This document shows positions 9,301 through 16,441 of a stretch of 33,243 nt of DNA, piece after piece. Both the position numbers and the translations under genes were made by a program. Every line of letters begins with the position of its first letter. The stretch's first letter is position 1. The notes below the pieces were generated by a model. The model was not told the origin of the DNA, searched no databases, and was given only the letters and a program-made list of their open reading frames with translations. Origin of the DNA: a bacterium (lineage in GTDB: Bacteria; Hydrothermota; Hydrothermia; UBA1063); assembly GCA_030019025.1 (NCBI GenBank), contig JASEFR010000023.1:1-33243 (forward strand), given 5' to 3'.

Positions 9301-9652
9301 ATGGCCTACCATTACAATCCAAGCCAATTATAGGATTCTCTTCATTTGGGGTTTCCCGAAAAAGGCCGTTTCCTGTGGTTCTCGGATCATCTGGAATTTC
9401 TTCTTCAAACTCAACCCTCAGGGCAAGAACCCTAATTACAATTTGCTGTTTATCTTTGAGATTTTTAGAAAAATTCTTTACTTTTTGGAGCCCAGGATGA
9501 AATTCAGGATTTGTCAATCTAAACCTTGAAAAAACACTCTGAACCACCGCCTCTTTTTGATAAAAGTCTCTTAAGAGTCTTTGTTCTCTGTAAGGTTCGT
9601 AAATTTTATGCGGCATAAACCAATAGTTCGCTAAAAGAAACAATAACAACAT
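6350..9652 (-). CDS. Secreted M6-family metalloprotease with FG-GAP-like repeats and Por/T9SS-like C-terminal domain
   Basis: This is a large exported protease of about 1100 residues. A short hydrophobic N-terminus (MLLLFLLANYW) probably serves as a signal peptide. The zinc motif HESGHNLFLLPDLYD starts near residue 297 and matches immune-inhibitor-A/M6 peptidases. There is one extra residue between the second His and the Asp, compared with the common HExxHxxGxxD spacing. Around residues 860-1000 are FG-GAP/VCBS-like repeats (GDLDADGNEDIV, ADLDGDGFEEI, EDINKDDILELI), typical of beta-propellers. The last 85 residues start with VYPNP and have the Ig-like pattern of type IX (Por) secretion C-terminal sorting domains. 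I prefer the ATG at 9652, behind AGGGGGAG, because the promoter predicts a transcript starting near 9667, about at the GTG of 9668-9670. Six bases separate it from pfkA, an odd pairing of exported protease and glycolysis. Confidence 0.9.
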   Translation of the reverse strand: MLLLFLLANYWFMPHKIYEPYREQRLLRDFYQKEAVVQSVFSRFRLTNPEFHPGLQKVKNFSKNLKDKQQIVIRVLALRVEFEEEIPDDPRTTGNGLFRETPNEENPIIGLDCNGRPYYNPYYDPPHDWTYFNNQMRALASYVYAATFGKVRLEWIVKPDSGLPAYKVPHPIAYYGDTTQMELGLVTFLRDAFRSADEDPTISFEDLDGNGIKDYLEGIWVRYIIFHAGSAWQTDWIGDTPYDLAAVTIPPGALEYYLGRSYLVLNNGRDTLYDACILPETMSQDGLEVKLQGTLFHESGHNLFLLPDLYDTYGRGAGIGAFGIMTTGPYLEAEGVPSGIIPPFPNAWERIFMDFILRVIYGEGFLDGNVVITVKPGQVFQEVSLFPLQIPADSFVMEKTSSGLYYVHGNFLEDPFSKPRIVKIPINSKEYFLVQNLATNIESNDFENCGDTIRVSGRWSNGVVVDFRGENDYLLPGDGLLVFHADDDILWRNYPTNTVNAVRPMGVYILEADHVQDFQRFNWDFTPYSYCWFGSPYDLYFEGNNTAISSTTLPSSVDNQGNKTYIEIFDISQKGYEMKFKVRLENTLSPFPIRIGYSVVDSNSSRMIIDEPYESFLEGKDTLLVALQNIYRKSVDLSTLDTTIIDSFGLVSIVSYQGFVILTDTLKDERFIKEPAIEDANDDGNLDFLCALNNRKIILYTTKDSNDDGKPDIVFSKTMPEEIVSVPSIFEFSGQKVLGVGLLDNKYYLLRSSGDILFVLNTGAPALNVPATNGFLLFYQSYDGRLLILTDRFETYEVDSFNLIPSACSPVLIYDSTSGDYRIISVSGLGELKVCNEMGEVLNKRRFAEYPLNGIAIGDLDADGNEDIVYVSKGYLVAVSKELAPISKFPKSIDTTRTFQPLLADLDGDGFEEIILPTDRGIHVYGYLQRDSMNYYPVSKGLNSNPFLEDINKDDILELIYITSDGYIYAFPLPTLRSAWRHFGYSSAHNPFEVLSKISDAVPSQEELVSLAYVYPNPVFTPYLTFRFKVQKGGKLNITLYDFSGKKIREASFDFNGGVVEEKPIFVGDLGTDIYTLKAVFKIDGKAIVKRVRFIVGKKG

Positions 9653-9673
9653 TAACTCCCCCTTTTGCACTTA

Positions 9674-9701
9674 ATTTTAACCCACACTGTCTGTAATTCA
9701 A
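9674..9701 (-). promoter_or_regulatory. Promoter for the M6 protease-pfkA-fba-pcrA-yitT run
   Basis: Read on the minus strand, the -35 box TTGAAT (9696-9701) and -10 box TAAAAT (9674-9679) are 16 bases apart. A start about seven bases after the -10 box falls near 9667, leaving a leader of about 15 bases that contains AGGGGGAG before the ATG at 9652. It is back to back with the uvrB promoter. Confidence 0.6.
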
Positions 9702-9714
9702 AACTTTAAAACCA

Positions 9715-9743
9715 TTGATTTTTAGCGAAAAAAACCTTAAAAT
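9715..9743 (+). promoter_or_regulatory. uvrB promoter, probably leaderless
   Basis: The -35 box TTGATT (9715-9720) and -10 box TAAAAT (9738-9743) are separated by 17 bases. Only six bases lie between the -10 box and the uvrB ATG at 9750, so the expected transcription start coincides with the start codon. No Shine-Dalgarno is present. I see no obvious LexA-type palindrome in the 97-base divergent gap. Confidence 0.65.
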
Positions 9744-9749
9744 TTTAAT

Positions 9750-11792
9750 ATGGCGAAATTTGAACTCGTTACTGACCTCATTCCAAAGGGAGATCAACCT
9801 AAAGCAATTAGAGAAATAGTTGAAAATTTTAGGCAGGGTGCAAAATATCAGGTTTTGCTGGGAGTAACAGGGTCAGGCAAGACTTTTACAATGGCTCATG
9901 TTATAAAAGAACTTGGATTGCCAACACTTGTTATTTCCCATAACAAGACATTGGCAGCCCAATTGTTTGGAGAGCTCAAGAGTTTATTCCCCCACAATGC
10001 TGTTGAGTATTTTATTTCCTACTACGACTACTATCTACCAGAAGCATACGTTCCCGAAACCGATACTTATATTGAAAAAGAAGCGGATATTAATGAAGAT
10101 ATTGAAAGGCTGAGGCTTGGAACTACCTCTTCACTCCTTTCCCGGGATGATGTAATCGTTGTAGCAAGTGTTTCGGCAATTTACGGACTTGGTGATCCAG
10201 AGGATGTGCTTGAACTCTATTTAGCCCTTGAAAGGGGCCAGCAAGTTGGCGTAAAAAACCTAATTGAAAGATTGGTAGACCTCCAGTATACACGGAACGA
10301 TGTTGACCTAAAAAGAGGAAACTTTAGAGTAAGAGGCGGGAGAATAGATGTTGTTCCCGCGTACGAAGATTACATTATAAGAATTGAAGTGCCAGATAAA
10401 ACTGTCGAGTCTATCAAAATTGTAGATTTATTAACCAACAAGGTTATGGAAGTTAAGGATAAGGTTGTGATTTATCCTGCAGGGCACTGGGTAACAACAA
10501 AAAGCAAACTGGAAAGAGCTATAGAATCTATAAAGCAGGAGCTTGAGGAAAGGCTTGAGGAACTCTACAGACAGGGAAAAATTCTGGAAGCGCATCGCCT
10601 CGAACGAAGAACAAAATTTGACTTGGAAATGTTAAGAGAAGTAGGGTATTGTCCTGGAATAGAAAACTATTCCAGACACCTATCTGGAGGGAAACCTGGT
10701 GAAAGGCCATTTTGCCTCATCGACTACTTCCCGGACGAGTACTTAACAATAATAGATGAATCTCATGTAACAATCCCTCAACTTATGGCGATGTACAACG
10801 GTGACAGATCCAGAAAAGAAACCCTTGTAGAGTATGGTTTCCGCTTACCAAGTGCTCTTGATAATAGACCCCTTAAATTTGAGGAGATTGAAGAACTTTG
10901 GGATAAGGTGCTTTTTGTCTCCGCAACTCCCGCCGAGTATGAAATAAAGAAATCCAACGGGATAGTAGTAGAACAGATAATAAGACCCACCGGCCTTGTA
11001 GACCCCGAGATAATAGTCAAACCATCTTCCAATCAGGTCGAAGATATGATTGAGGAAATAAGAAACGTTGTTGAAAGGGGAGAGAGAGTTCTGATTTCTA
11101 CAATAACAAAAAGAACTGCAGAGGATCTTGCGGAATACCTAACCACGTTGGGATTCAGGGTGAAATATCTCCATTCGGAAATTGACGCATTGGAGAGGGT
11201 AGAAATTATCAGAGGCCTTAGACTGGGAGAGTTTGATGTGCTCGTTGGCGTGAACCTTTTGAGAGAGGGACTTGATCTACCAGAGGTATCTCTCGTTCTT
11301 ATAACCGATGCAGATAAAACCGGTTTTTTAAGATCAGAAACTGCATTGATCCAGATGGCTGGAAGAGCTGCAAGGAATGCCTGCGGCAGGGTCATTCTTT
11401 ACGCTGATGTTATTACGGAGGCAATGGAAAGGGCTATAAGAGAGACGAACCGCCGAAGAGAAATTCAAATGGAATATAACCGTGAACACAACATAGTTCC
11501 TCAAACCATCAGGAAAACCCCAGAAGAAATTTTAAGAACAACGATCGTTGCGGATGAAAGGATAATAAAGAAAAGTGATGAGGTTGACATTGAGAAAGAG
11601 GTAGCCGAATTAAAATCTATGTTTACTATATACGAGGTCATAGAAGAACTGGAAAGACGTATGTTCAAGGCTGCCAGTTTGTTGGACTTTGAAAAGGCTG
11701 CAAAATATAGAGATACAATAAAAAAGATAAAAAGTGAGTTAGAGAAAAAGGAGAAGAAAATTGCAAAAGTATCGAAAAAGAGAATTAAATAG
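9750..11792 (+). CDS. uvrB: Excinuclease ABC subunit B
   Basis: This 680-residue protein is UvrB, the damage-verifying helicase-like subunit of nucleotide excision repair, which is loaded by UvrA and recruits UvrC. Walker A GVTGSGKT is at residues 38-45. The beta-hairpin that clamps the damaged strand is the tyrosine-rich YYDYYLPEAYVP segment with DTYIEKEADIN after it (about residues 91-115). The DEAD-like box is IIDESH near residue 334. Helicase motifs V and VI are VGVNLLREGLDLPEV and QMAGRAARN. The C-terminal UVR motif that contacts UvrC is about 632-668. The length and domain order are normal. The ATG has no Shine-Dalgarno and sits six bases after a -10 box, so a leaderless transcript is likely. 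The ricT-like gene starts 32 bases before its stop. Confidence 0.97.
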   Translation: MAKFELVTDLIPKGDQPKAIREIVENFRQGAKYQVLLGVTGSGKTFTMAHVIKELGLPTLVISHNKTLAAQLFGELKSLFPHNAVEYFISYYDYYLPEAYVPETDTYIEKEADINEDIERLRLGTTSSLLSRDDVIVVASVSAIYGLGDPEDVLELYLALERGQQVGVKNLIERLVDLQYTRNDVDLKRGNFRVRGGRIDVVPAYEDYIIRIEVPDKTVESIKIVDLLTNKVMEVKDKVVIYPAGHWVTTKSKLERAIESIKQELEERLEELYRQGKILEAHRLERRTKFDLEMLREVGYCPGIENYSRHLSGGKPGERPFCLIDYFPDEYLTIIDESHVTIPQLMAMYNGDRSRKETLVEYGFRLPSALDNRPLKFEEIEELWDKVLFVSATPAEYEIKKSNGIVVEQIIRPTGLVDPEIIVKPSSNQVEDMIEEIRNVVERGERVLISTITKRTAEDLAEYLTTLGFRVKYLHSEIDALERVEIIRGLRLGEFDVLVGVNLLREGLDLPEVSLVLITDADKTGFLRSETALIQMAGRAARNACGRVILYADVITEAMERAIRETNRRREIQMEYNREHNIVPQTIRKTPEEILRTTIVADERIIKKSDEVDIEKEVAELKSMFTIYEVIEELERRMFKAASLLDFEKAAKYRDTIKKIKSELEKKEKKIAKVSKKRIK

Positions 11793-12576
11793 TTCAATAG
11801 AAATTTCAATAGTTGGAGGCGGGTTTGACGTGGTGGGTTTGCCGTACCATGTTGACTTCTCCCCCGGAAGTTACATCTTTTTGAAGTACCCAGAAATAGA
11901 GGAAGAACTCCTCGTTAAAGTAAGAGGATTTTCAAAAAAAGTTGCAGGAAAAATTCTCGATCGATTCAGAATCGCCGGAAATGATGAGGTCATTGCAACG
12001 ATGAAAAAAATAACAAAGGGATTCCTTTTTGAAAACAACCTTCGAGACGTCAAAATCGTTAAAGAGGATTTCGACATAGGAAAGGGGATTATTAGTTTTA
12101 AGTTTACTGCTGAGAGAAAGCTCAAACTTGACAAGATAGCAGCGGCACTATCGAAAATTTTACATGTTCGTGTTGAGTTTCAGCAAATTGGTGCCCGTGA
12201 TTTGGCTAGAATTAAAGGCGGTGTAGGTATTTGTGGGTTCGAAATATGTTGTAGAAGATTTCTTAATATGCTCCCTTCCGTGACTCTTGAAACTGCCAAG
12301 GAACAATTTATTTTTGCCTCTCCCGATAGAATTTCTGGTATATGCGGAAGGTTGAGATGTTGTTTGAGGTATGAACTCGAATACTATAGAGATCTCAAAT
12401 CCCAGTTTCCTGAAATTGGAAGTGTCATTGAAACCGATAAAGGCCCTGGTAGAGTTACGGAAATTAACTATTTGACAAAAAGAATAAAACTTCAATTTGG
12501 TGACGGGACAGAGGAGGAGATGGATTGGAACCCAGTGGGAGTTGAAACCGTTGAGGGGGAAGAAGATGAAGTTTAG
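11761..12576 (+). CDS. PSP1-domain protein, RicT/YaaT family
   Basis: This 271-residue protein matches the PSP1 C-terminal domain family, whose Bacillus subtilis member RicT (YaaT) works with RicA and RicF in an iron-sulfur complex affecting RNA maturation and development. The core IGARDLARIKGGVGICG with following CCRRF, and ISGICGRLRCCLRYE further on, retain paired-cysteine motifs (GICGFEICC and ICGRLRCC) of the kind that ligate clusters in RicT. The TTG at 11761 is the likely start: AGGAG lies seven bases upstream, within the end of uvrB, giving a 32-base overlap and translational coupling. It overlaps the next gene by 11 bases. I see no RicA or RicF partner here, so its function in this organism is open, and the uvrB linkage is not explained by known biology. 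Confidence 0.88.
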   Translation: MQKYRKRELNSSIEISIVGGGFDVVGLPYHVDFSPGSYIFLKYPEIEEELLVKVRGFSKKVAGKILDRFRIAGNDEVIATMKKITKGFLFENNLRDVKIVKEDFDIGKGIISFKFTAERKLKLDKIAAALSKILHVRVEFQQIGARDLARIKGGVGICGFEICCRRFLNMLPSVTLETAKEQFIFASPDRISGICGRLRCCLRYELEYYRDLKSQFPEIGSVIETDKGPGRVTEINYLTKRIKLQFGDGTEEEMDWNPVGVETVEGEEDEV

Positions 12577-12922
12577 AGAAACGTTTAAGAAATTCTTCAA
12601 AAGTAAAGTGGGGAAAGCTCTCCTTACCATTATTTTGACGGGAATATTCCTTCTTGTTTATTCGATTGTTGCAATCGTGTTTGCCGATCGTATAATTCTT
12701 GAGAAATATGTAGGCTCCAGGAAAACTACTGAAGTACCTTATTTGTCGGGCCTTAAGGTTGAAGAATGTGCAATGATACTAAATGAAAAAAAGCTCAAAT
12801 GGAATGTAGTAGGCTCAGGAAAATATGTATGGAAAACTGAACCCCCGGCTGGAATGCTTGTTAAAGAGGGAAGAATAATTCACTTATATCTCAGCGATAA
12901 CCCTCGCGGAGTAACTCCTTAA
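12566..12922 (+). CDS. Small membrane-anchored PASTA-domain protein
   Basis: This is a 118-residue protein. The basic N-terminus (KFRETFKKFFKSK) and a single hydrophobic helix (about residues 18-41) suggest a cytoplasmic tail with the rest outside the membrane. The extracytoplasmic part contains one PASTA domain at about residues 54-108 (VPYLSGLKVEEC, then EPPAGMLVKEG and IHLYLS). PASTA domains bind peptidoglycan fragments or beta-lactams in Ser/Thr kinases and penicillin-binding proteins. Here the domain stands alone, without kinase or transpeptidase. The ATG at 12566 follows GAGGGGGA and overlaps the ricT-like stop by 11 bases; an upstream GTG at 12497 lies inside that gene and is unlikely. 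Its 3' end overlaps the convergent kdsA by 32 bases. A cell-wall sensing or anchoring role is inference. Confidence 0.85.
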   Translation: MKFRETFKKFFKSKVGKALLTIILTGIFLLVYSIVAIVFADRIILEKYVGSRKTTEVPYLSGLKVEECAMILNEKKLKWNVVGSGKYVWKTEPPAGMLVKEGRIIHLYLSDNPRGVTP

Positions 12923-13736
12923 TTATTTCATCTATACGCTTAACTTGTACGAGAAGGGGCTCGAGCTCGTCAAGGGGAAGCATACTGGAAGCATCGGAGA
13001 GAGCATTCTTTGGCTCTGGATGAGTTTCTACAAATAGACCGTCTATACCTACAGAAACTCCTGCTCGTGCGAGGGGGAAAATAAATTCGGGATTACCACC
13101 TCGAGGATCCTTTGACGGTATACCATAAACCCTCACAGTGTGGGTTACGTCAAAGATAACAGGGTAACCCGTATCCCTCATGATCTTTAGTGAACGCATA
13201 TCTACAATGAGATTATGGTAACCAAAGAAGGTTCCTCTTTCCGTCAGTAGAATTTTTGTGTTGCCTGTACTTTCAATCTTTTTTACGACATTTTTTATAT
13301 CCTGTGGCGCAAGAAATTGCCCTTTCTTGACATTGATCACCTTTCCAGTCCTTGCTATCTCTAAGGTCAACCGGGTCTGCATGCATAAAAAGGCAGGTAT
13401 TTGAATAACATCAAGCACCTGAGCTGCGATTGGAACTTCATCGGGATAATGAACATCGGAAAGTATGGGGACGTTGAACTCTCTTTTCACCTTTTCAAGG
13501 ATTTTTACCCCCTTTTCCACACCAGGACCATAATAGTATTCAACCGACGATCTATTATCCTTAGCGTAAGAAGATTTGAAAATAAAGGGAATCTCTAATT
13601 TTTCCGTGATCTTCTTGATTTTCTCGGCAGTCCTAAGAGTTATGTCCTCACTTTCTATAACACAGGGCCCTGCAATCAAAACAATCGGATTGTTTCCACC
13701 AATTTTAATGTTACCAACTTCTATCACCTTTGTCAT
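12891..13736 (-). CDS. kdsA: 3-deoxy-8-phosphooctulonate synthase (KDO8P synthase), divergent
   Basis: This 281-residue enzyme should condense phosphoenolpyruvate with arabinose 5-phosphate to make Kdo-8-phosphate for lipopolysaccharide. The KDNRSS motif (residues 59-64) with Asn, IQIPAFL, VKKGQFLAP and TERGTFFGYHNL place it with KdsA rather than DAHP synthase. Cys25 in AGPC, with later His, Glu (VETHPEP) and Asp (LSDAS), matches the metal-dependent class typified by Aquifex aeolicus. By hand alignment several usual residues differ: Ala58 for Asp45 of Aquifex, Asp60 for Ala47, Tyr69 for Arg56, Met119 for Arg106 and Arg122 for Asp109. So the sugar-phosphate site may be altered or belong to a subfamily. 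The ATG forms an ATGA junction with the phosphoesterase stop. No other Kdo gene is in the window. Confidence 0.88.
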   Translation of the reverse strand: MTKVIEVGNIKIGGNNPIVLIAGPCVIESEDITLRTAEKIKKITEKLEIPFIFKSSYAKDNRSSVEYYYGPGVEKGVKILEKVKREFNVPILSDVHYPDEVPIAAQVLDVIQIPAFLCMQTRLTLEIARTGKVINVKKGQFLAPQDIKNVVKKIESTGNTKILLTERGTFFGYHNLIVDMRSLKIMRDTGYPVIFDVTHTVRVYGIPSKDPRGGNPEFIFPLARAGVSVGIDGLFVETHPEPKNALSDASSMLPLDELEPLLVQVKRIDEIIKELLREGYR

Positions 13737-14428
13737 TTTGTGACTCCCATTAGTTTGTGAATTATTTCTTCTGGCACCGAATGTCTCTTGTATTCCTTGA
13801 TAATTTTTGAAACATCGTATTCAACACGCTTGATTTCAAAATACCCATTTTCTAAAATCCCATAGGTGGGATACCTATCTTTCCCCCGTGGGAAGCCGAG
13901 ACTACCGGGATTAAAAATGGTAATATTGCCTATTTGCAACTTCCCACTCTGGTGAGTATGTCCGTAAAGTACAATATCTACTAACTTATTGGGCAACATT
14001 TTCTCTTTAATAGTCTCTTGATCTTGGCTAAAAGTAACATAATCTCCAAGTGGATCCTTAGCTGAAGAGTGATAAAGGAGTAGTGATTGCTTGTCAATTA
14101 CTACTTCCTGTGTAAGTGGAAGAGCTTTAAGAAATTCAGCGTTTTCACTTGAAAGATTATACTTGAAATAGTCTCTCACTTTATAGGTAATTTTTTTAAA
14201 CTCTTCAGTTGTTCCGGGGCAGTCCACATCAAAGGCATAACTGTAATCGTGGTTTCCCATAACACAATAATTTGCCTTTTCCCTTACTATGGAAATAACT
14301 TCATCGGGGAAAGGTCCATAATCAACGAGATCCCCGAGGCAAATCATAAGATCATAACTTTCTGACTTTAGAACTTTTTCGAGGGGGAAAATATTCCCGT
14401 GAATATCTGATAGTATCAGTATCCTCAT
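13733..14428 (-). CDS. Calcineurin-like metallophosphoesterase
   Basis: This 231-residue protein of the YfcE/MJ0936-like group uses two metal ions to cleave phosphoesters. The motifs appear in order: SDIHGN with D8 and H10, GDLVDYG with D33, GNHD at residues 58-61, a later histidine (LLLYHSSA) and GHTHQSG near residue 155. The NPGSLGFPRG segment after the last motif is usual for this group. The substrate is unknown; relatives act on phosphodiesters or dinucleotide polyphosphates in vitro. There is no signal peptide, so it is cytoplasmic. It starts one base after the guaA stop and ends in an ATGA overlap with kdsA, so it is translated with both. The linkage to GMP synthesis could hint at a nucleotide substrate, but that is only suggestive. 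Confidence 0.9.
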   Translation of the reverse strand: MRILILSDIHGNIFPLEKVLKSESYDLMICLGDLVDYGPFPDEVISIVREKANYCVMGNHDYSYAFDVDCPGTTEEFKKITYKVRDYFKYNLSSENAEFLKALPLTQEVVIDKQSLLLYHSSAKDPLGDYVTFSQDQETIKEKMLPNKLVDIVLYGHTHQSGKLQIGNITIFNPGSLGFPRGKDRYPTYGILENGYFEIKRVEYDVSKIIKEYKRHSVPEEIIHKLMGVTK

Positions 14429-14429
14429 T

Positions 14430-15968
14430 TTACTCCCACTCTATTGTTGCTGGGGGTTTAGTAGAAATGTCATATACAACCCTGTTTAGTCCATCTACAT
14501 TGTTCAATATGCTCGTAGATATCTCTGCAAGAACCTCGTAAGGCATCCTATACCAGTCCGCTGTCATTCCGTCCACACTAGCAACTGCCCTTATAGCTAT
14601 TACATTCTCATAACTTCTCTTATCGCCCTTAACACCAACAGTTTTAACGGGAAGGAGTACAGGAAATACTTGCCATATTTCATCGTAGAGGCCGTGCTTT
14701 TTTATAATAGATTCCACAATATAATCAGCATCTTGAATTATTTTCACCTTTTCCGGAGAGACCTCACCGATGATCCTGACTGCCATACCCGGGCCTGGAA
14801 AAGGGTGCCTCTTGAGAACCTCATCAGGAACATTTAGAAGCTTCCCAAGTTTTCTCACTTCATCCTTAAAAAGTTCCCTCAGAGGTTCTATCAATTTCAA
14901 ATGTAGCCTTTCAGGTAAGCCCCCTACATTGTGATGGGACTTAATTACCTCAGAAGGCCCAACAACTGAGGTAGACTCAATAACGTCAGGATAAAGAGTC
15001 CCTTGGGCGAGGAACTCAAACTTTATACCAATATTCCTTGCTTCAGACTCAAATACATCGATGAACTTTCTGCCTATTGTTTTTCTCTTTTTCTCAGGAT
15101 CTTCGATGCCTTTAAGGGCATCAAAAAATTGAGAAGAAGCGTCCACGATTCTCAGGTTGGGATTATGTCCAAAATATTTTAAAATTCGTTCCTTTTCACC
15201 TTTTTTAAGCAAGCCCGTATCAACAAAAATGGGGTAGTAATTATTCCCAATAGCTCTGTCAAGAAGGTAGGCAACAACCGATGAATCAACTCCGCCGGAC
15301 AAAGCTAAAAGTACTTTCGAAGAGCCAACCTCTTCACGAATTTCATTTACTTTCTGACTTAAGAAGTCTTCGAGATTCCAGCTACCAGATGTACCGCAAA
15401 TCTTTCTTACGAAATTCCCGAGCAAAGAAAGACCATCCTCAGTATGGGCAACCTCTGGGTGAAATTGAACTCCAAAGATCCGCTTTTCAGGATTTTCAAT
15501 GACAGCAAAAGGTGAGTTATCTGTTGCTCCGCTTACAACAAAACCTTCGGGTAGTTCTCTTACCACGTCCCCGTGGGACATCCATACAGTGCTACCGTCT
15601 CTAACTCCTTTCAGCAAAGCTGAATCTTTTTTCAAAATTTTCAATCTCTGAAACCCATATTCCCTGCTTTCGGCAGGTTCAACTTTACCTCCAAAGAGAT
15701 AAGCAATTACCTGAAGGCCATAGCAAACTCCCAAAACTGGGAGTCCCATATCGAATATTTCTCGAGAGGGTAAGGGGGCATTTCCATCGTATACACTGGA
15801 AGGACCGCCAGAGAGTATGATACCTTTTACATTCTCCCCCAAATCTTCTGGTTTTGTCCAATAGGGTAAAATTTCCGAATATGTCCCAATTTCTCTAACT
15901 CTTCTTGCAATTAACTGAGTATACTGGGAACCAAAGTCAAGAATTACTATCTTTTCTTTCAATACCAC
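14430..15968 (-). CDS. guaA: GMP synthase (glutamine-hydrolysing)
   Basis: This 512-residue two-domain enzyme converts XMP to GMP using ATP and glutamine. The class I glutamine amidotransferase domain (about residues 6-190) has the nucleophile C82 in GVCYGLQ and the His-Glu pair in QFHPEVAHT. The ATP-pyrophosphatase domain follows, with the PP-loop LALSGGVDSSV near residue 222. The C-terminal dimerisation domain ends in the typical STKPPATIEWE. The length matches the family. The start is a GTG at 15968 with AGGGAG just upstream, and it overlaps the end of the PUA-domain gene by 10 bases. The phosphoesterase gene follows after one base, and kdsA after that, all probably transcribed from the promoter at 16413-16441. 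Confidence 0.97.
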   Translation of the reverse strand: MVLKEKIVILDFGSQYTQLIARRVREIGTYSEILPYWTKPEDLGENVKGIILSGGPSSVYDGNAPLPSREIFDMGLPVLGVCYGLQVIAYLFGGKVEPAESREYGFQRLKILKKDSALLKGVRDGSTVWMSHGDVVRELPEGFVVSGATDNSPFAVIENPEKRIFGVQFHPEVAHTEDGLSLLGNFVRKICGTSGSWNLEDFLSQKVNEIREEVGSSKVLLALSGGVDSSVVAYLLDRAIGNNYYPIFVDTGLLKKGEKERILKYFGHNPNLRIVDASSQFFDALKGIEDPEKKRKTIGRKFIDVFESEARNIGIKFEFLAQGTLYPDVIESTSVVGPSEVIKSHHNVGGLPERLHLKLIEPLRELFKDEVRKLGKLLNVPDEVLKRHPFPGPGMAVRIIGEVSPEKVKIIQDADYIVESIIKKHGLYDEIWQVFPVLLPVKTVGVKGDKRSYENVIAIRAVASVDGMTADWYRMPYEVLAEISTSILNNVDGLNRVVYDISTKPPATIEWE

Positions 15969-16375
15969 CTTCTCCCTTTTGGCAACTGGTTTTTAATCTT
16001 CCCGTTTATATAGAGCCCACTACCGAGGTAATCATCACCACACTTAACTATCACTTGCCCGTTTTCTACATTATTGGAATCCAAAAAGAGATCTTTCCCT
16101 TCAAGATAATCCTTAACTTGTTCAGCACTTATTTCCAACACATTTTTGGTCGCATACTTTCCAAAAATTTGAATTCCTGCAGTGGTCAATTTATATCCAT
16201 CACGGTAAATTCTTACGAGTCTGATGCCTCTCCTCGAAAATTTTTTTACACGAAAGGCATAAGCTTCATTGGACATAATCCACAAATCCTTAGCTTTCAC
16301 GAGTTTCCAATTATCGAAAACCTTTTCTGGAATCCCAAACCTATTTTCTATCTCTTTAAGAATTTTTTCAACCAT
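15959..16375 (-). CDS. Stand-alone PUA-like RNA-binding protein of the NOL1/NOP2/fmu type
   Basis: This protein of about 138 residues resembles the C-terminal PUA-like module of NOL1/NOP2/Sun rRNA methyltransferases, but has no methyltransferase domain. The diagnostic run is RLVRIYRDGYKLTTAG, then GKYATKNVLEIS, DYLEGKDL and the terminal GLYINGKIKNQLPKGRRW. I recall free-standing proteins of this shape mainly from archaea (COG3270), where they are predicted to act in ribosome biogenesis. The role here is inferred as RNA binding. I place the start at the ATG of 16375 rather than the TTG at 16441: that TTG is part of the -35 box of this gene's own promoter, and the predicted transcript starts near 16406. 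The ATG has no clear Shine-Dalgarno. The stop overlaps guaA by 10 bases, so it leads the guaA-phosphoesterase-kdsA operon. Confidence 0.8.
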   Translation of the reverse strand: MVEKILKEIENRFGIPEKVFDNWKLVKAKDLWIMSNEAYAFRVKKFSRRGIRLVRIYRDGYKLTTAGIQIFGKYATKNVLEISAEQVKDYLEGKDLFLDSNNVENGQVIVKCGDDYLGSGLYINGKIKNQLPKGRRWY

Positions 16376-16412
16376 CTTGGGTAATACTAATTTTAAGGCA
16401 GTCCACAAGTTT

Positions 16413-16441
16413 ATTCTAATTTCTAAGCTAAAGTTTGACAA
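16413..16441 (-). promoter_or_regulatory. Promoter for the PUA-guaA-phosphoesterase-kdsA operon
   Basis: On the minus strand, -35 TTGTCA (16436-16441) and -10 TAGAAT (16413-16418) are 17 bases apart, each one mismatch from consensus. The expected start is near 16406, about 30 bases before the ATG at 16375. The -35 box shares five bases with the -35 box of the divergent acyl-CoA synthetase promoter. Confidence 0.6.

Noticed and set aside
9113-9529. 138-codon open frame on the plus strand inside the M6 protease gene
   Set aside because: It lies wholly antisense to a gene with clear domains, has no Shine-Dalgarno or promoter, and its translation is low-complexity and unfamily-like.
11033-11395. 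120-codon open frame antisense to uvrB
   Set aside because: It is serine/threonine-rich in the way antisense frames of conserved genes often are, with no initiation signal; uvrB itself is intact.
12891-13736. DAHP synthase
   Set aside because: The motif has Asn (KDNRSS) instead of the DAHP synthase KPRTS type, and IQIPAFL and VKKGQFLAP are KdsA features.
16376-16441. N-terminal extension of the PUA protein from a TTG at 16441
   Set aside because: The TTG is part of the -35 box of this gene's promoter and the predicted transcript starts downstream of it; the added residues are also not family-like.
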